This document shows positions 1 through 6,422 of a stretch of DNA of 12,006 bases, piece after piece. The notes under the pieces were generated by a model. The model ran no database searches, was not told the DNA's origin, and saw only the letters and a list, made by a program, of their open reading frames with translations. Numbering within the stretch: the first letter of the stretch is position 1; each line of letters begins with the position of its first letter. Position numbers and translations under genes: made by a program. The stretch is from Victivallales bacterium (GTDB taxonomy: Bacteria > Verrucomicrobiota > Lentisphaeria > Oligosphaerales > Oligosphaeraceae): contig JAFRLP010000335.1 of assembly GCA_017431185.1 (NCBI GenBank), positions 1 through 12,006 on the forward strand, given 5' to 3'.

Positions 1-548
1 GCCAGGTAATTCCCCGTTTGCCTAACTTTCTCGGCTGGCACGCGATACAGTCGGTCGCTCTGCCAGGCAGAGCCGCCAGGGACACGTCCCATTCCCCCGA
101 TTCGCTGACCATTCAGATAGCACTCGTCGGCGTCGTCAATCAGCCCCAAGTCCACCAGCAAATCCTGATTGGCTTTGTTTTCAGGTACGTCAAAGACACA
201 GGCATACCATCCGAACACTTTTCGGCCAGGCATCATGCCCACAAAGTCCTGATGCGGAAAGGTCGCCGGATGCCATTTCACAAGTTTCCGTTCCTGCTCA
301 CTCAGCCCCCCGCCAGGCGCAAGGAGAGCATTGGCCACCTCTGACAGCCTGGATGGAAATCCCAATGCGCTTTCCATCCTCTCAATCCCCCGTATGTCCT
401 TGCCGAAATTCGGCAGAAAATACCACTCCTCCATTGCGGGCACACCAGCAATCGCCGAATGAAGCGAGTGCATCACCAGCAGAATGACACACCAGGAAGG
501 CAGATGACTGCCAAACCATGTCGGAATGCTCTTCAACGGAGCCGCCAT
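1..548 (-). CDS. Exported protein with galactose-binding-like beta-sandwich, N-terminal part
   Basis: The frame stays open from an ATG at 548 to the left edge, giving 182 codons plus two bases. The N-terminus (residues 1-36) has a hydrophobic core, WCVILLVMHSLHSAIAG, consistent with a signal peptide. Residues about 110-182 carry a pattern I associate with the sugar-binding jelly-roll domains of GH2 enzymes, sialate O-acetylesterases and some surface sensors: GWYACVFDVPE, then LVDLGLIDDADECYLNGQRIG, then WQSDRLYRVP and GNYL. The catalytic or signalling part would lie beyond the edge, so the enzyme class cannot be named. The start overlaps the last 16 bases of the upstream gene and has no clear Shine-Dalgarno, which suggests translational coupling. 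The alternative start Met26 would cut into the signal peptide. The frame and its protein-like content are clear; the family call is moderate. Confidence 0.72.
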   Translation of the reverse strand, partial: MAAPLKSIPTWFGSHLPSWCVILLVMHSLHSAIAGVPAMEEWYFLPNFGKDIRGIERMESALGFPSRLSEVANALLAPGGGLSEQERKLVKWHPATFPHQDFVGMMPGRKVFGWYACVFDVPENKANQDLLVDLGLIDDADECYLNGQRIGGMGRVPGGSAWQSDRLYRVPAEKVRQTGNYL

Positions 549-1690
549 TTCAACCCATATCTCTGAAGATAACTCTCCTCCGGCAGCAAATCCAGTGACT
601 GCGACGGCGGAATCTCCTTCTTGAGAAGGCGACGCCCCCGCTCCATTTTACGGCGTTGTTCCTGGATGATGCCGTCAATGACCTCCTCCACCGTCTCGTC
701 GGCGTCAAGGCGGAATTTGCCCCGATGCATATCCAGCAGCCTTGCCATCACAACCCGGTATTTTTCCGGCTTTGTGAGCAGGAAAATCAAGTCCAGGAAA
801 ACGGTTCTTGGAGTGCCAACAGCATATTTGAAATGCGCGAATGCGTCTTCCTCGTCCTCTGAAACCTCAAAAGATGAAAAGCACTGCTCCAATGCCAACT
901 GCACAGCCTTTTCCGCAAACCGCTGGTCTTTCTGGCAGAATTCCCAGAAGGCAAGTTCCTGGCTGGAATGAAACATGAGGCCGACAAGATGAAAGAGAAA
1001 GGAATACGCCCGCACGGAAGTCGTCCAGCGCCGATGTTCCAGAACTTCCATGAGACGCTCCCGCATTGCCTCAAAAGAGGCCTTGCTGTCCAGATAGCCG
1101 TCCAGCCACTGCTTTTGGAAAACGAAATCATCTCTCGTGTCAGTAAAACCTACCCAAAAAGACTTATTCTCACTGGTTATTTTATCAATTGTCTGATCAA
1201 TAAATTTTTCAGCAGACGAAAAACCAAAAACTGCACCCATACAAATCACTTCATGGCGCATTCCTCGGATTAACTCGGTATGCTGATCAAATCTTTTTCT
1301 CTGCCGTGAATAATCAATTTCATCTCGAATAAGTTCGTCAATTATTTTCGAGAGTTCCAATGACTCAACGGCCTCACTCTCCCCTGCAGTTTTCTTTGTC
1401 TGGGCGATATATTGCTGCTCAATCCGCAACTGAATCTCCAAAAAGGCTCGTAGCGCAATGCCAAAATTCTCCACCTCAATTTCCCTCTTTTTCGCCAGGT
1501 TCTCAAATTTCCGTTCCTCGTTTGCGGGATTCAGCATCCCGCACAGTTCAAGTGCTGACAATGGCGGACCAGCCAATTCACATTTACTCACAACAATCGG
1601 GAAAAGCCTGTCCATGGCGACTGCCGTCAGTGACAAAAAGGCAAACACCACCAAAAGCATGACATCCACTTTGTTTTTCATAATTTCGCC
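532..1690 (-). repeat. Tandem duplication, copy A
   Basis: This copy covers paralogue A and pairs with the copy at 1772-2924. The left boundary is sharp: identity begins at base 532 (1772 in the other copy) and the bases outside do not match. It includes the first 17 bases of the downstream gene. At the other end 12 of 13 bases around the start codon match (1678-1690 against 2912-2924), although the signal-peptide codons between have diverged. One internal stretch, 1306-1371, is identical to 2540-2605 over 66 bases. The stretches at about 1131-1260 and 820-900 are strongly diverged. Confidence 0.85.
533..1681 (-). CDS. Exported protein of unknown function, paralogue A of a tandem pair
   Basis: This 382-residue protein belongs to no family I recognise. 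I place the start at the ATG at 1681, because a GGAAAGG Shine-Dalgarno (1690-1696) lies 8 bases upstream and residues 1-22 then form a signal peptide with a plausible AVA|MD cleavage site. A longer frame from 1732 would bury that signal. The mature part is rich in charged helices. C34 and C47 (KCELAG and ELCGM) are shared with the neighbouring paralogue, as are the ICMG cysteine and a Cys before Gln near residue 249; disulfides are possible after export. A hydrophobic segment around residues 226-238 could be a buried helix. The C-terminus is basic (RRKMERGRRLLKKE) and ends KWRLR in both copies. Paralogue B lies directly upstream. The stop overlaps the next gene by 16 bases, so these are likely co-transcribed. 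Confidence 0.8.
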   Translation of the reverse strand: MKNKVDVMLLVVFAFLSLTAVAMDRLFPIVVSKCELAGPPLSALELCGMLNPANEERKFENLAKKREIEVENFGIALRAFLEIQLRIEQQYIAQTKKTAGESEAVESLELSKIIDELIRDEIDYSRQRKRFDQHTELIRGMRHEVICMGAVFGFSSAEKFIDQTIDKITSENKSFWVGFTDTRDDFVFQKQWLDGYLDSKASFEAMRERLMEVLEHRRWTTSVRAYSFLFHLVGLMFHSSQELAFWEFCQKDQRFAEKAVQLALEQCFSSFEVSEDEEDAFAHFKYAVGTPRTVFLDLIFLLTKPEKYRVVMARLLDMHRGKFRLDADETVEEVIDGIIQEQRRKMERGRRLLKKEIPPSQSLDLLPEESYLQRYGLKWRLR

Positions 1691-1725
1691 CTTTCCACCT
1701 TCAGCCGTCCAAATCAAAGATATTT

Positions 1726-1759
1726 GGAGCATGCACCTGATTATCCACAGACATGCTCC
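1726..1759. repeat. 8-bp perfect inverted repeat in the leader of paralogue A
   Basis: GGAGCATG at 1726-1733 is the exact inverse of CATGCTCC at 1752-1759, with an 18-base spacer. In the minus-strand transcript it would form an 8-bp hairpin between paralogue B and the ribosome-binding site of paralogue A. It overlaps the stop of the short stub frame. The spacer holds TTATCCACA (1741-1749), which matches the DnaA-box consensus, but there is only one such box. The function is unknown. Confidence 0.5.
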
Positions 1760-1788
1760 TTACAAGATGTTTTCAACGGAGCCGCCAT
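1741..1788 (-). pseudogene. Duplicated 5' stub of the downstream beta-sandwich gene
   Basis: After the end of paralogue B the frame reads MAAPLK, the same first six residues as the gene starting at 548. It then diverges and stops at TAA (1741-1743) after 15 codons. It overlaps the end of paralogue B by 16 bases, exactly as the intact gene overlaps paralogue A. The simplest reading is a scar: the duplicated unit carried the first 17 bases of the next gene. It could still be translated as a short leader, but nothing shows that. Confidence 0.6.
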
Positions 1789-2924
1789 TTCAACCCATCT
1801 CTTCGCAGATAACGCTCTTCCGGCAGCAAATCAAGTGACTGCGACGGCGGAATCTCCTTCTTGAGGAGGCGACGCCCCCGCTCCATTTTACGGCGTTGAT
1901 CCTGGATGATGCCGTCAATGGCCTCCTCCACCGTCTCGTCGGGGGCAAGGCGGAGTTTGCCTCGATGCATTTCCATGAACTTAGCCATGACCTCCTGGTA
2001 TTTCTCCGATTTCGTGAGGAGGAAAATCAAATCCAGGAAAACTGTCATTGGCTTACCCACTGCTATGTCGAAATACTCATATTCCTCCTCACAAACTTCG
2101 ATGGGTGCCCCGAACTGCTCCAAAGCCAACTGCACAGCCCGCTCCGTAAAGCCTGGATTCTCCTGGCATGTTTGCCAAAAGGCGAGCTCCTGGCTGGAAT
2201 GAAACATGAGGGCGACAAGATGGAAGAGAAAAGAATACGCCCGCACGGAAGTCGTCCAACGCCGATGTTCCAGAACGTCCATGAGACGCTCCCGCATTGA
2301 CTCAAAAGAAGCCTTGCTGTCCAGGTAGCCGTCCAGCCACTGCTTTTGGAAAATGCATTCTTCTGAATCATTAAAATTTGCAAGAAAGGTTCCCCTATTC
2401 ATCCGAGCCAATTTCTTTTGCGTTTGCTCAATGAATTTTTTTGCAGACGGATAGCCAAAGGCATATCCCATGCAAATCAATTCTTGACGCATTCCACGGA
2501 TTAACTCGGCATGTTTATCAAATTTTTTTTGCTTCTGAAGTGAATAATCAATTTCATCTCGAATAAGTTCGTCAATTATTTTCGAGAGTTCCAATGACTC
2601 AACGGTCTCCTTCTCCCCTACAGTTTTCTTTGCCTGTGCGATATATTGCTGCTCAATCCGCAACTGAAACTCCAAAAAAGCACGTAGCGCAATGTTGAAG
2701 TTCTCCACCTCAAATTCCCTCTTTTTCGCCTGGTTCTCAAATTTCCGTTCCTCGTTTGCGGGATTCAACATTCCGCACAGTTCATGGGCTGGCAATGGAG
2801 GTCCAGCCAGTTCACATTTATCCACAATTATTGGAAAAGCAAACTGCATTGCTGGTGTAACCATTGGGAAGGAGGCTAAAACCTCCAATAAAATGACATA
2901 AAGTCTGATTCTCATAATTTCGGC
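1772..2924 (-). repeat. Tandem duplication, copy B
   Basis: This copy covers paralogue B and is the partner of 532-1690, in direct orientation with about 80 bases between the two units. It joins directly to the end of the zincin-like gene. The bases CCGAAATTATGA around its start are both the end of that gene and the start of paralogue B. Copy A has GCGAAATTATGA at the same place, but there it no longer belongs to a zincin reading frame. This suggests that copy B keeps the ancestral arrangement on this side and that copy A is the inserted one. Confidence 0.8.
1773..2915 (-). CDS. Exported protein of unknown function, paralogue B of a tandem pair
   Basis: This 380-residue protein is colinear with paralogue A over its whole length and has nearly the same size. 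The start at 2915 shares an ATGA overlap with the stop of the upstream zincin-like gene (2912-2915). No Shine-Dalgarno is obvious, so it is probably translated by coupling. Residues 1-22 look like a signal peptide (hydrophobic core, possible cleavage TPA|MQ). Conserved with paralogue A are C34, C47, the ICMG cysteine (C148), FQKQWLDGYLDSKASFE, the RAYSFLFHLV helix, TVFLDLIFLLTK and the basic C-terminus ending KWRLR. Differences concentrate in residues about 151-188 and 246-290. The function is not recognisable. The location next to an HExxH protein allows substrate, inhibitor or partner roles, but this is guesswork. Confidence 0.8.
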   Translation of the reverse strand: MRIRLYVILLEVLASFPMVTPAMQFAFPIIVDKCELAGPPLPAHELCGMLNPANEERKFENQAKKREFEVENFNIALRAFLEFQLRIEQQYIAQAKKTVGEKETVESLELSKIIDELIRDEIDYSLQKQKKFDKHAELIRGMRQELICMGYAFGYPSAKKFIEQTQKKLARMNRGTFLANFNDSEECIFQKQWLDGYLDSKASFESMRERLMDVLEHRRWTTSVRAYSFLFHLVALMFHSSQELAFWQTCQENPGFTERAVQLALEQFGAPIEVCEEEYEYFDIAVGKPMTVFLDLIFLLTKSEKYQEVMAKFMEMHRGKLRLAPDETVEEAIDGIIQDQRRKMERGRRLLKKEIPPSQSLDLLPEERYLRRDGLKWRLR

Positions 2925-3973
2925 AATAGACTATTTTTTATCTTTTCAATGGTCAAATCAATTATTTGACCGACCCGTCTAAAAGCCCCTCTCTCTTGAG
3001 GCGTAAACAAAATTCCATATTCATTTTCTATTTCATTTATCACATGAGAAAGTTCAGTATTTTCAATTAATTCTTCCAATTCTTGCTTGTATTCAAAACT
3101 ACCTGGTTCAACTCCAGCTTCCTCGGCGATGAAACGTCTGACTGTTGTCTCCACCTGTACCATTAGGTCTTCCTTATCCTCATATTTTTTCAAAGAACGT
3201 CTCAATCCATTTACGAACTCCGCCGTCATCTCACTTGTTCCTGGTGGAGTTGCTTTATCTCTTGCGATCTGCGCCCGATAAATAAGAACATGTTCATGCA
3301 CCTTCGCATAATTTTTTCCATGCCAAGTAGTCCATGAAACAATATCAGCCCTTAATTTTCCATCATTGAGATATAAATAATGCTGCCTCTCATGCCACAG
3401 TGTGCTTTGACAGATCCATTCATCTTGACAGGCTGCCTTTGTTATGACTATATGGCCATTGCTGCCATAGGTCACGCCATAGCACCCCTGTAAATTTGAT
3501 GCATTGTTATATGAAAAATCAGGAGTATTGATTTCATACTTCCAGTTCGCATAGTTTGCGGCGCCTTGAAAGTCCCTGTTTGTCCCTCCATGACTCTTTT
3601 TTCGAACCAAATAATCAAACACGGAATGGAGGCAGGCATACTCCTTGTACACCTTCGCTGGCCTGTTGGAACGCCGTGGCTCAAAGGAAAACCTGATGAT
3701 CTCATGTTTGGGAACCTGACAATCAGTTTTGCTCTCCTGTGGTGCCGTATAACTACAACTTCTGCCCAGGTCAATCAACTCTCCCTTGTCCGCTGAGGCA
3801 AGAATCAAATCTCCATAGCCAGACGGCCTGGTGAGCACATCAAAGGTGATGGCGGGGGGCTCAAGATTGACGGAGAGGCTGCCATTCGCAACGGACAAAG
3901 TATAACTCCTGGCGGAAAGGGACAGGCAGCAAAGAGACAGAGCCAAGGAGATGACACTCGAAAGTCGATTCAT
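2912..3973 (-). CDS. Exported zincin-like (HExxH) Cys-rich protein
   Basis: This is a 353-residue protein from the ATG at 3973. A GGAGAGG Shine-Dalgarno (3976-3982) supports that start, and residues 1-23 then form a signal peptide (LSSVISLALSLCCLSLSARS). The longer frame from 4012 would place charged residues before it. WHERQHYLY at residues 193-201 contains HExxH (194-198, DNA 3380-3394), the zinc-binding and catalytic signature of many metallopeptidases. E227 in KVHEHVLIYRAQ, about 30 residues later, is a candidate third ligand; H226, H228 and D210 are alternatives. Six cysteines lie before or beside the motif (73, 85, 114, 164, 182, 188), suggesting disulfides in an extracytoplasmic protein. 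Residues 240-353 look helical and charged. I do not recognise the family, and HExxH can occur by chance. This is the first gene of the minus-strand block and is AT-richer than the plus-strand genes. Confidence 0.75.
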   Translation of the reverse strand: MNRLSSVISLALSLCCLSLSARSYTLSVANGSLSVNLEPPAITFDVLTRPSGYGDLILASADKGELIDLGRSCSYTAPQESKTDCQVPKHEIIRFSFEPRRSNRPAKVYKEYACLHSVFDYLVRKKSHGGTNRDFQGAANYANWKYEINTPDFSYNNASNLQGCYGVTYGSNGHIVITKAACQDEWICQSTLWHERQHYLYLNDGKLRADIVSWTTWHGKNYAKVHEHVLIYRAQIARDKATPPGTSEMTAEFVNGLRRSLKKYEDKEDLMVQVETTVRRFIAEEAGVEPGSFEYKQELEELIENTELSHVINEIENEYGILFTPQERGAFRRVGQIIDLTIEKIKNSLLPKL

Positions 3974-4029
3974 TTCCTCTCCGGGATTCAAGTCAGGACA
4001 CTGATTTTCCAAATCACATCGGTTCCCAT

Positions 4030-4058
4030 AAAATACACCCCATGTGCAATCCCGTCAA
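4030..4058 (-). promoter_or_regulatory. Sigma70-type promoter for the minus-strand operon
   Basis: On the minus strand, TTGACG (4053-4058) and TATTTT (4030-4035) are separated by exactly 17 bases, close to the sigma70 consensus. Transcription would start near 4023, about 50 bases before the zincin-like start codon. No comparable box is visible between the later minus-strand genes, which fits one transcript for all four. Confidence 0.6.
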
Positions 4059-4114
4059 ATTGGGAATACGGTTTTTCAACTGAAAAAAAGAGGACGAATT
4101 TTCGGGCAATGCGG

Positions 4115-4143
4115 TTGATTTTCCGCCAATATGACATTACTTT
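4115..4143 (+). promoter_or_regulatory. Possible promoter for the beta-CASP gene
   Basis: TTGATT (4115-4120) and TACTTT (4138-4143) are 17 bases apart and about 70 bases before the chosen start. The match is moderate. The divergent gap 3974-4214 holds this box and the minus-strand promoter, and nothing else I can identify. Confidence 0.35.
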
Positions 4144-4214
4144 ATTTCGTAAGTAATCCTGTAGCGTTTACGGGAAGAGACGCAACCACCCTCACCTTCA
4201 CATTTGGTAAAACG

Positions 4215-5609
4215 ATGGACATCAAACTCAGTTTTCTAGGCGCGGCCCGAAATGTCACGGGCTCCCGTTACCTGCTGGAGGCGCATGGCCACAAAGTCCT
4301 GATAGACTGCGGGCTCTACCAGGAGCACGATTTGAAGGAGCGCAACTGGTCTCCATCCCCCGTTCCACCTGAGGAGATAGACTCGGTGGTGCTCACCCAT
4401 GCGCATCTTGACCACTGCGGACTGCTTCCCCGCCTGGTAAAAGAGGGGTTCCGCAACAGCATCTACGCCACACCGCCCACTGCCGACATGGCCAGGGTCG
4501 TGCTGGAGGACTGCGCCAAAATCAACGAGGAAGACGCCGAATACAAGCGTCGCCGTCACGAGAAAGAGGGGCGGAAGGGGCCCCATCCCGAGGTTCCGCT
4601 CTACACAGTCGAGGAGGCGAAGGCAGTCTTCCCCTATTTCAAGTCGGTGGACTTTGACGTGCCCTTTGAGGCAGCCCCTGGCATTGAGGTGACCTTCCGC
4701 CAAGTGGGGCACATCCTCGGCGCCGCCATGGTGCGGGTCCGCGTCGTGCAGAATGGCGAAAGCCGCACCATCGTCTTTTCAGGGGACGTGGGGCGCAATG
4801 ACATGCCCATCCTCAACGACCCGGACCCCGTGGGGGACGCGGACTACATCGTCTGCGAATCCACCTACGGCAACCGCCTGCACGGCAGCCAGGCGGACAT
4901 TCCGACGGAGCTGGCGCGAGTGGTGAACGCCACGGCGGATGCGCGCGGGAACCTGATCATCCCCAGTTTCGCCATTGAGCGCACCCAGGACCTCATCTAC
5001 TACCTGGCGCAGCTACTGCGGGCAAACCGCATTCCGCATCTCCAGATTTTCATCGACAGTCCGATGGCCGTGACCATCAGCGGCATCTTCAAGCGCTACC
5101 CCCGCCTGTTCGACATGAGCACCACCATGCTTCTGCGCAATTATCGGATGCCTGGCCTGACCCTGGTGCGCACCATCGCCCAGTCCAAGACCATCAACCA
5201 CATCAGGGGCACCGCCATCATCATCGCGGGCAGCGGAATGTGTACGGGCGGACGCATCAAGCACCACCTGCTCAAGAACCTGCCCAATCCTGACGCGACA
5301 ATCCTGTTCGTCGGCTACCAGGCCCGCGAGACGCTGGGGCGAGAACTCATCAACGGCGCAAAGTCCGTGCGCATCCTGGGGGAGGAGTGCCCCGTGCGCG
5401 CCCGCATTGAGCGCATCAGCGGTTTCTCCGCCCACGCCGACCAGGGCGAACTCACCGCCTGGCTGAAGACCACCACCCAGCCACCCAGGCATGTTTTCGT
5501 GACCCATGGCGAACCTGAGGCAGCCGAGGCCTTCGCCGCCCACCTAAAAAACACCTTGGACTGGCAGGCCACCGTCCCAGATTTCATGCAGGAAATCTGC
5601 CTGGAATAA
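4215..5609 (+). CDS. Beta-CASP metallo-beta-lactamase-fold ribonuclease
   Basis: This 464-residue protein resembles the bacterial and archaeal CPSF73-like RNases (the Thermus TTHA0252 type), which cleave or trim RNA in the cytoplasm using two zinc ions. Zinc-binding motifs are present in order: THAHLDH (61-67), H166 in VGHILGAA and D191 in FSGDVG. The beta-CASP features follow: E215 in CESTYGNRLH, the central SPMAVT segment, GSGMCTGGRIKHH, and FSAHAD near residue 410. A final THGEP motif completes the fold, so the enzyme looks intact. I chose the ATG at 4215 because the family begins directly with the first strand (KLSFLGAARNVTGSRYLLE); the frame is open upstream to 4131, but that extension looks unrelated. 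No strong Shine-Dalgarno is seen. It is transcribed divergently from the secreted operon. The family is confident; the RNA substrate is unknown. Confidence 0.93.
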   Translation: MDIKLSFLGAARNVTGSRYLLEAHGHKVLIDCGLYQEHDLKERNWSPSPVPPEEIDSVVLTHAHLDHCGLLPRLVKEGFRNSIYATPPTADMARVVLEDCAKINEEDAEYKRRRHEKEGRKGPHPEVPLYTVEEAKAVFPYFKSVDFDVPFEAAPGIEVTFRQVGHILGAAMVRVRVVQNGESRTIVFSGDVGRNDMPILNDPDPVGDADYIVCESTYGNRLHGSQADIPTELARVVNATADARGNLIIPSFAIERTQDLIYYLAQLLRANRIPHLQIFIDSPMAVTISGIFKRYPRLFDMSTTMLLRNYRMPGLTLVRTIAQSKTINHIRGTAIIIAGSGMCTGGRIKHHLLKNLPNPDATILFVGYQARETLGRELINGAKSVRILGEECPVRARIERISGFSAHADQGELTAWLKTTTQPPRHVFVTHGEPEAAEAFAAHLKNTLDWQATVPDFMQEICLE

Positions 5610-5621
5610 TCCAAACCCGAC

Positions 5622-5649
5622 TTGAAACAAGCCCTTGTCTGAATATAGT
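5622..5649 (+). promoter_or_regulatory. Promoter of the toxin-antitoxin pair with palindrome in the spacer
   Basis: TTGAAA (5622-5627) and TATAGT (5644-5649) are 16 bases apart. Between them ACAAG (5627-5631) and CTTGT (5634-5638) form a 5+5 palindrome. An antitoxin with a ribbon-helix-helix fold usually represses its own promoter, so this palindrome is a reasonable operator candidate. The promoter match is good; the operator role is inferred. Confidence 0.55.
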
Positions 5650-5685
5650 AAGAAAATGTTCACTTGTTGAGACAGGAGGAATGTC

Positions 5686-5952
5686 ATGGCCAACTCAACC
5701 AGATTGACTATCACGATCACCCCAGAGATTCTCGCCCTTGCCCATGCATTGGCGGAGGCAGACAATACCAGCATAGCAAAGATGTTTTCCGAATTCATTT
5801 TGACGCGCACCAACCAGAAAAAAAGGCAATGGGACTTTACACCTGGTCCATTGCTCAAAGCAGCCACTGGATTGCTCAAAAAAAACATATCCGATGAATA
5901 CAAGAAGGAAATGGAGAACATAATTGAGGAAAAATATCAGGCCATAAAATGA
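5686..5952 (+). CDS. Antitoxin, ribbon-helix-helix-like (DUF6364-type)
   Basis: This 88-residue protein starts at the ATG at 5686, fixed by a strong AGGAGG Shine-Dalgarno at 5674-5679 with 6-base spacing. The N-terminus, RLTITITPEILALAHALAEA, is an alternating beta strand followed by a helix and then TSIAKMFSEFIL. That is the layout of the ribbon-helix-helix antitoxins that often precede PIN toxins. The strand would contact DNA and the lysine- and glutamate-rich C-terminus (residues 50-88) would bind and neutralise the toxin. It overlaps the toxin gene by ATGA (5949-5952), a classic coupled arrangement. The family assignment is from memory of the sequence pattern; the role is strengthened by the partner. 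Confidence 0.8.
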   Translation: MANSTRLTITITPEILALAHALAEADNTSIAKMFSEFILTRTNQKKRQWDFTPGPLLKAATGLLKKNISDEYKKEMENIIEEKYQAIK

Positions 5953-6374
5953 TCAAAGCCTTTATTGACACAAATGTCTTGATGGACGTCTTCGAGCAGC
6001 GTGAACCGTTCTATGAACACTCCTCGCAAATCTGGACACTAGCGGAATCACGTCAGATCCAAGCGTTCATTTCCGCAATCAGTTTCAACAACATTTTCTA
6101 TCTGTGCCGTCGCCACGCCAATCTTCACACAGCACAGAAGGCAATTGAGTTACTGGATGCAACGTTTGAAATGGTTCCTCTAGATCGACAAATCATGGGA
6201 AATGCCATCAAGACAAAGAAGAATGATTTCGAGGACTCCATTCAACTCCTTTCCGCAATGGCTGTTGATGCTGATTGCATCATCACCAGAAATATCCAAG
6301 ATTTCAGAAATGCTCCAATAAAAACTGCGACCCCGCAACAATTTCTTTCCTTAATCGATTCCTTTTCAATTTAA
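5949..6374 (+). CDS. PIN-domain toxin, VapC-like (PIN_3 type)
   Basis: This 141-residue protein is predicted to be a metal-dependent ribonuclease toxin. It opens with FIDTNVLMDVFEQREPFYE, where D7 is the first catalytic acid. SAISFNNIFY sits at 42-51, NDFEDSIQ at 92-99 (D93, E95, D96) and CIITRNIQDF at 110-119 (N115, D118). This order matches the PIN_3 family, which has the same REPFY and SAIS blocks. Length is normal for the family and no key motif is missing, so it looks active. Translation is coupled to the antitoxin through the ATGA overlap. The pair is AT-richer than both flanking genes, which fits lateral acquisition. The RNA target cannot be read from the sequence. Confidence 0.88.
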   Translation: MIKAFIDTNVLMDVFEQREPFYEHSSQIWTLAESRQIQAFISAISFNNIFYLCRRHANLHTAQKAIELLDATFEMVPLDRQIMGNAIKTKKNDFEDSIQLLSAMAVDADCIITRNIQDFRNAPIKTATPQQFLSLIDSFSI

Positions 6375-6422
6375 AAATAGAAGGTTCTTTCACTCCACCC
6401 CAACCCCCGCAAGGACACAACC

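Noticed and set aside
18..344. Plus-strand frame of 108 codons near the left edge
   Set aside because: It is the reverse of the signal-peptide and beta-sandwich gene on the minus strand, whose product has clear domain-like sequence.
1741..1749. TTATCCACA, a perfect DnaA-box match
   Set aside because: It is a single box with no cluster, no AT-rich unwinding region and no dnaA or dnaN nearby. One such 9-mer in 12 kb is not surprising, so I do not call an origin.
4131..4214. N-terminal extension of the beta-CASP protein from the ATG at 4131
   Set aside because: The extension shows no family resemblance and overlaps the likely -10 box at 4138-4143. The family normally starts at the first beta strand, matching the ATG at 4215.
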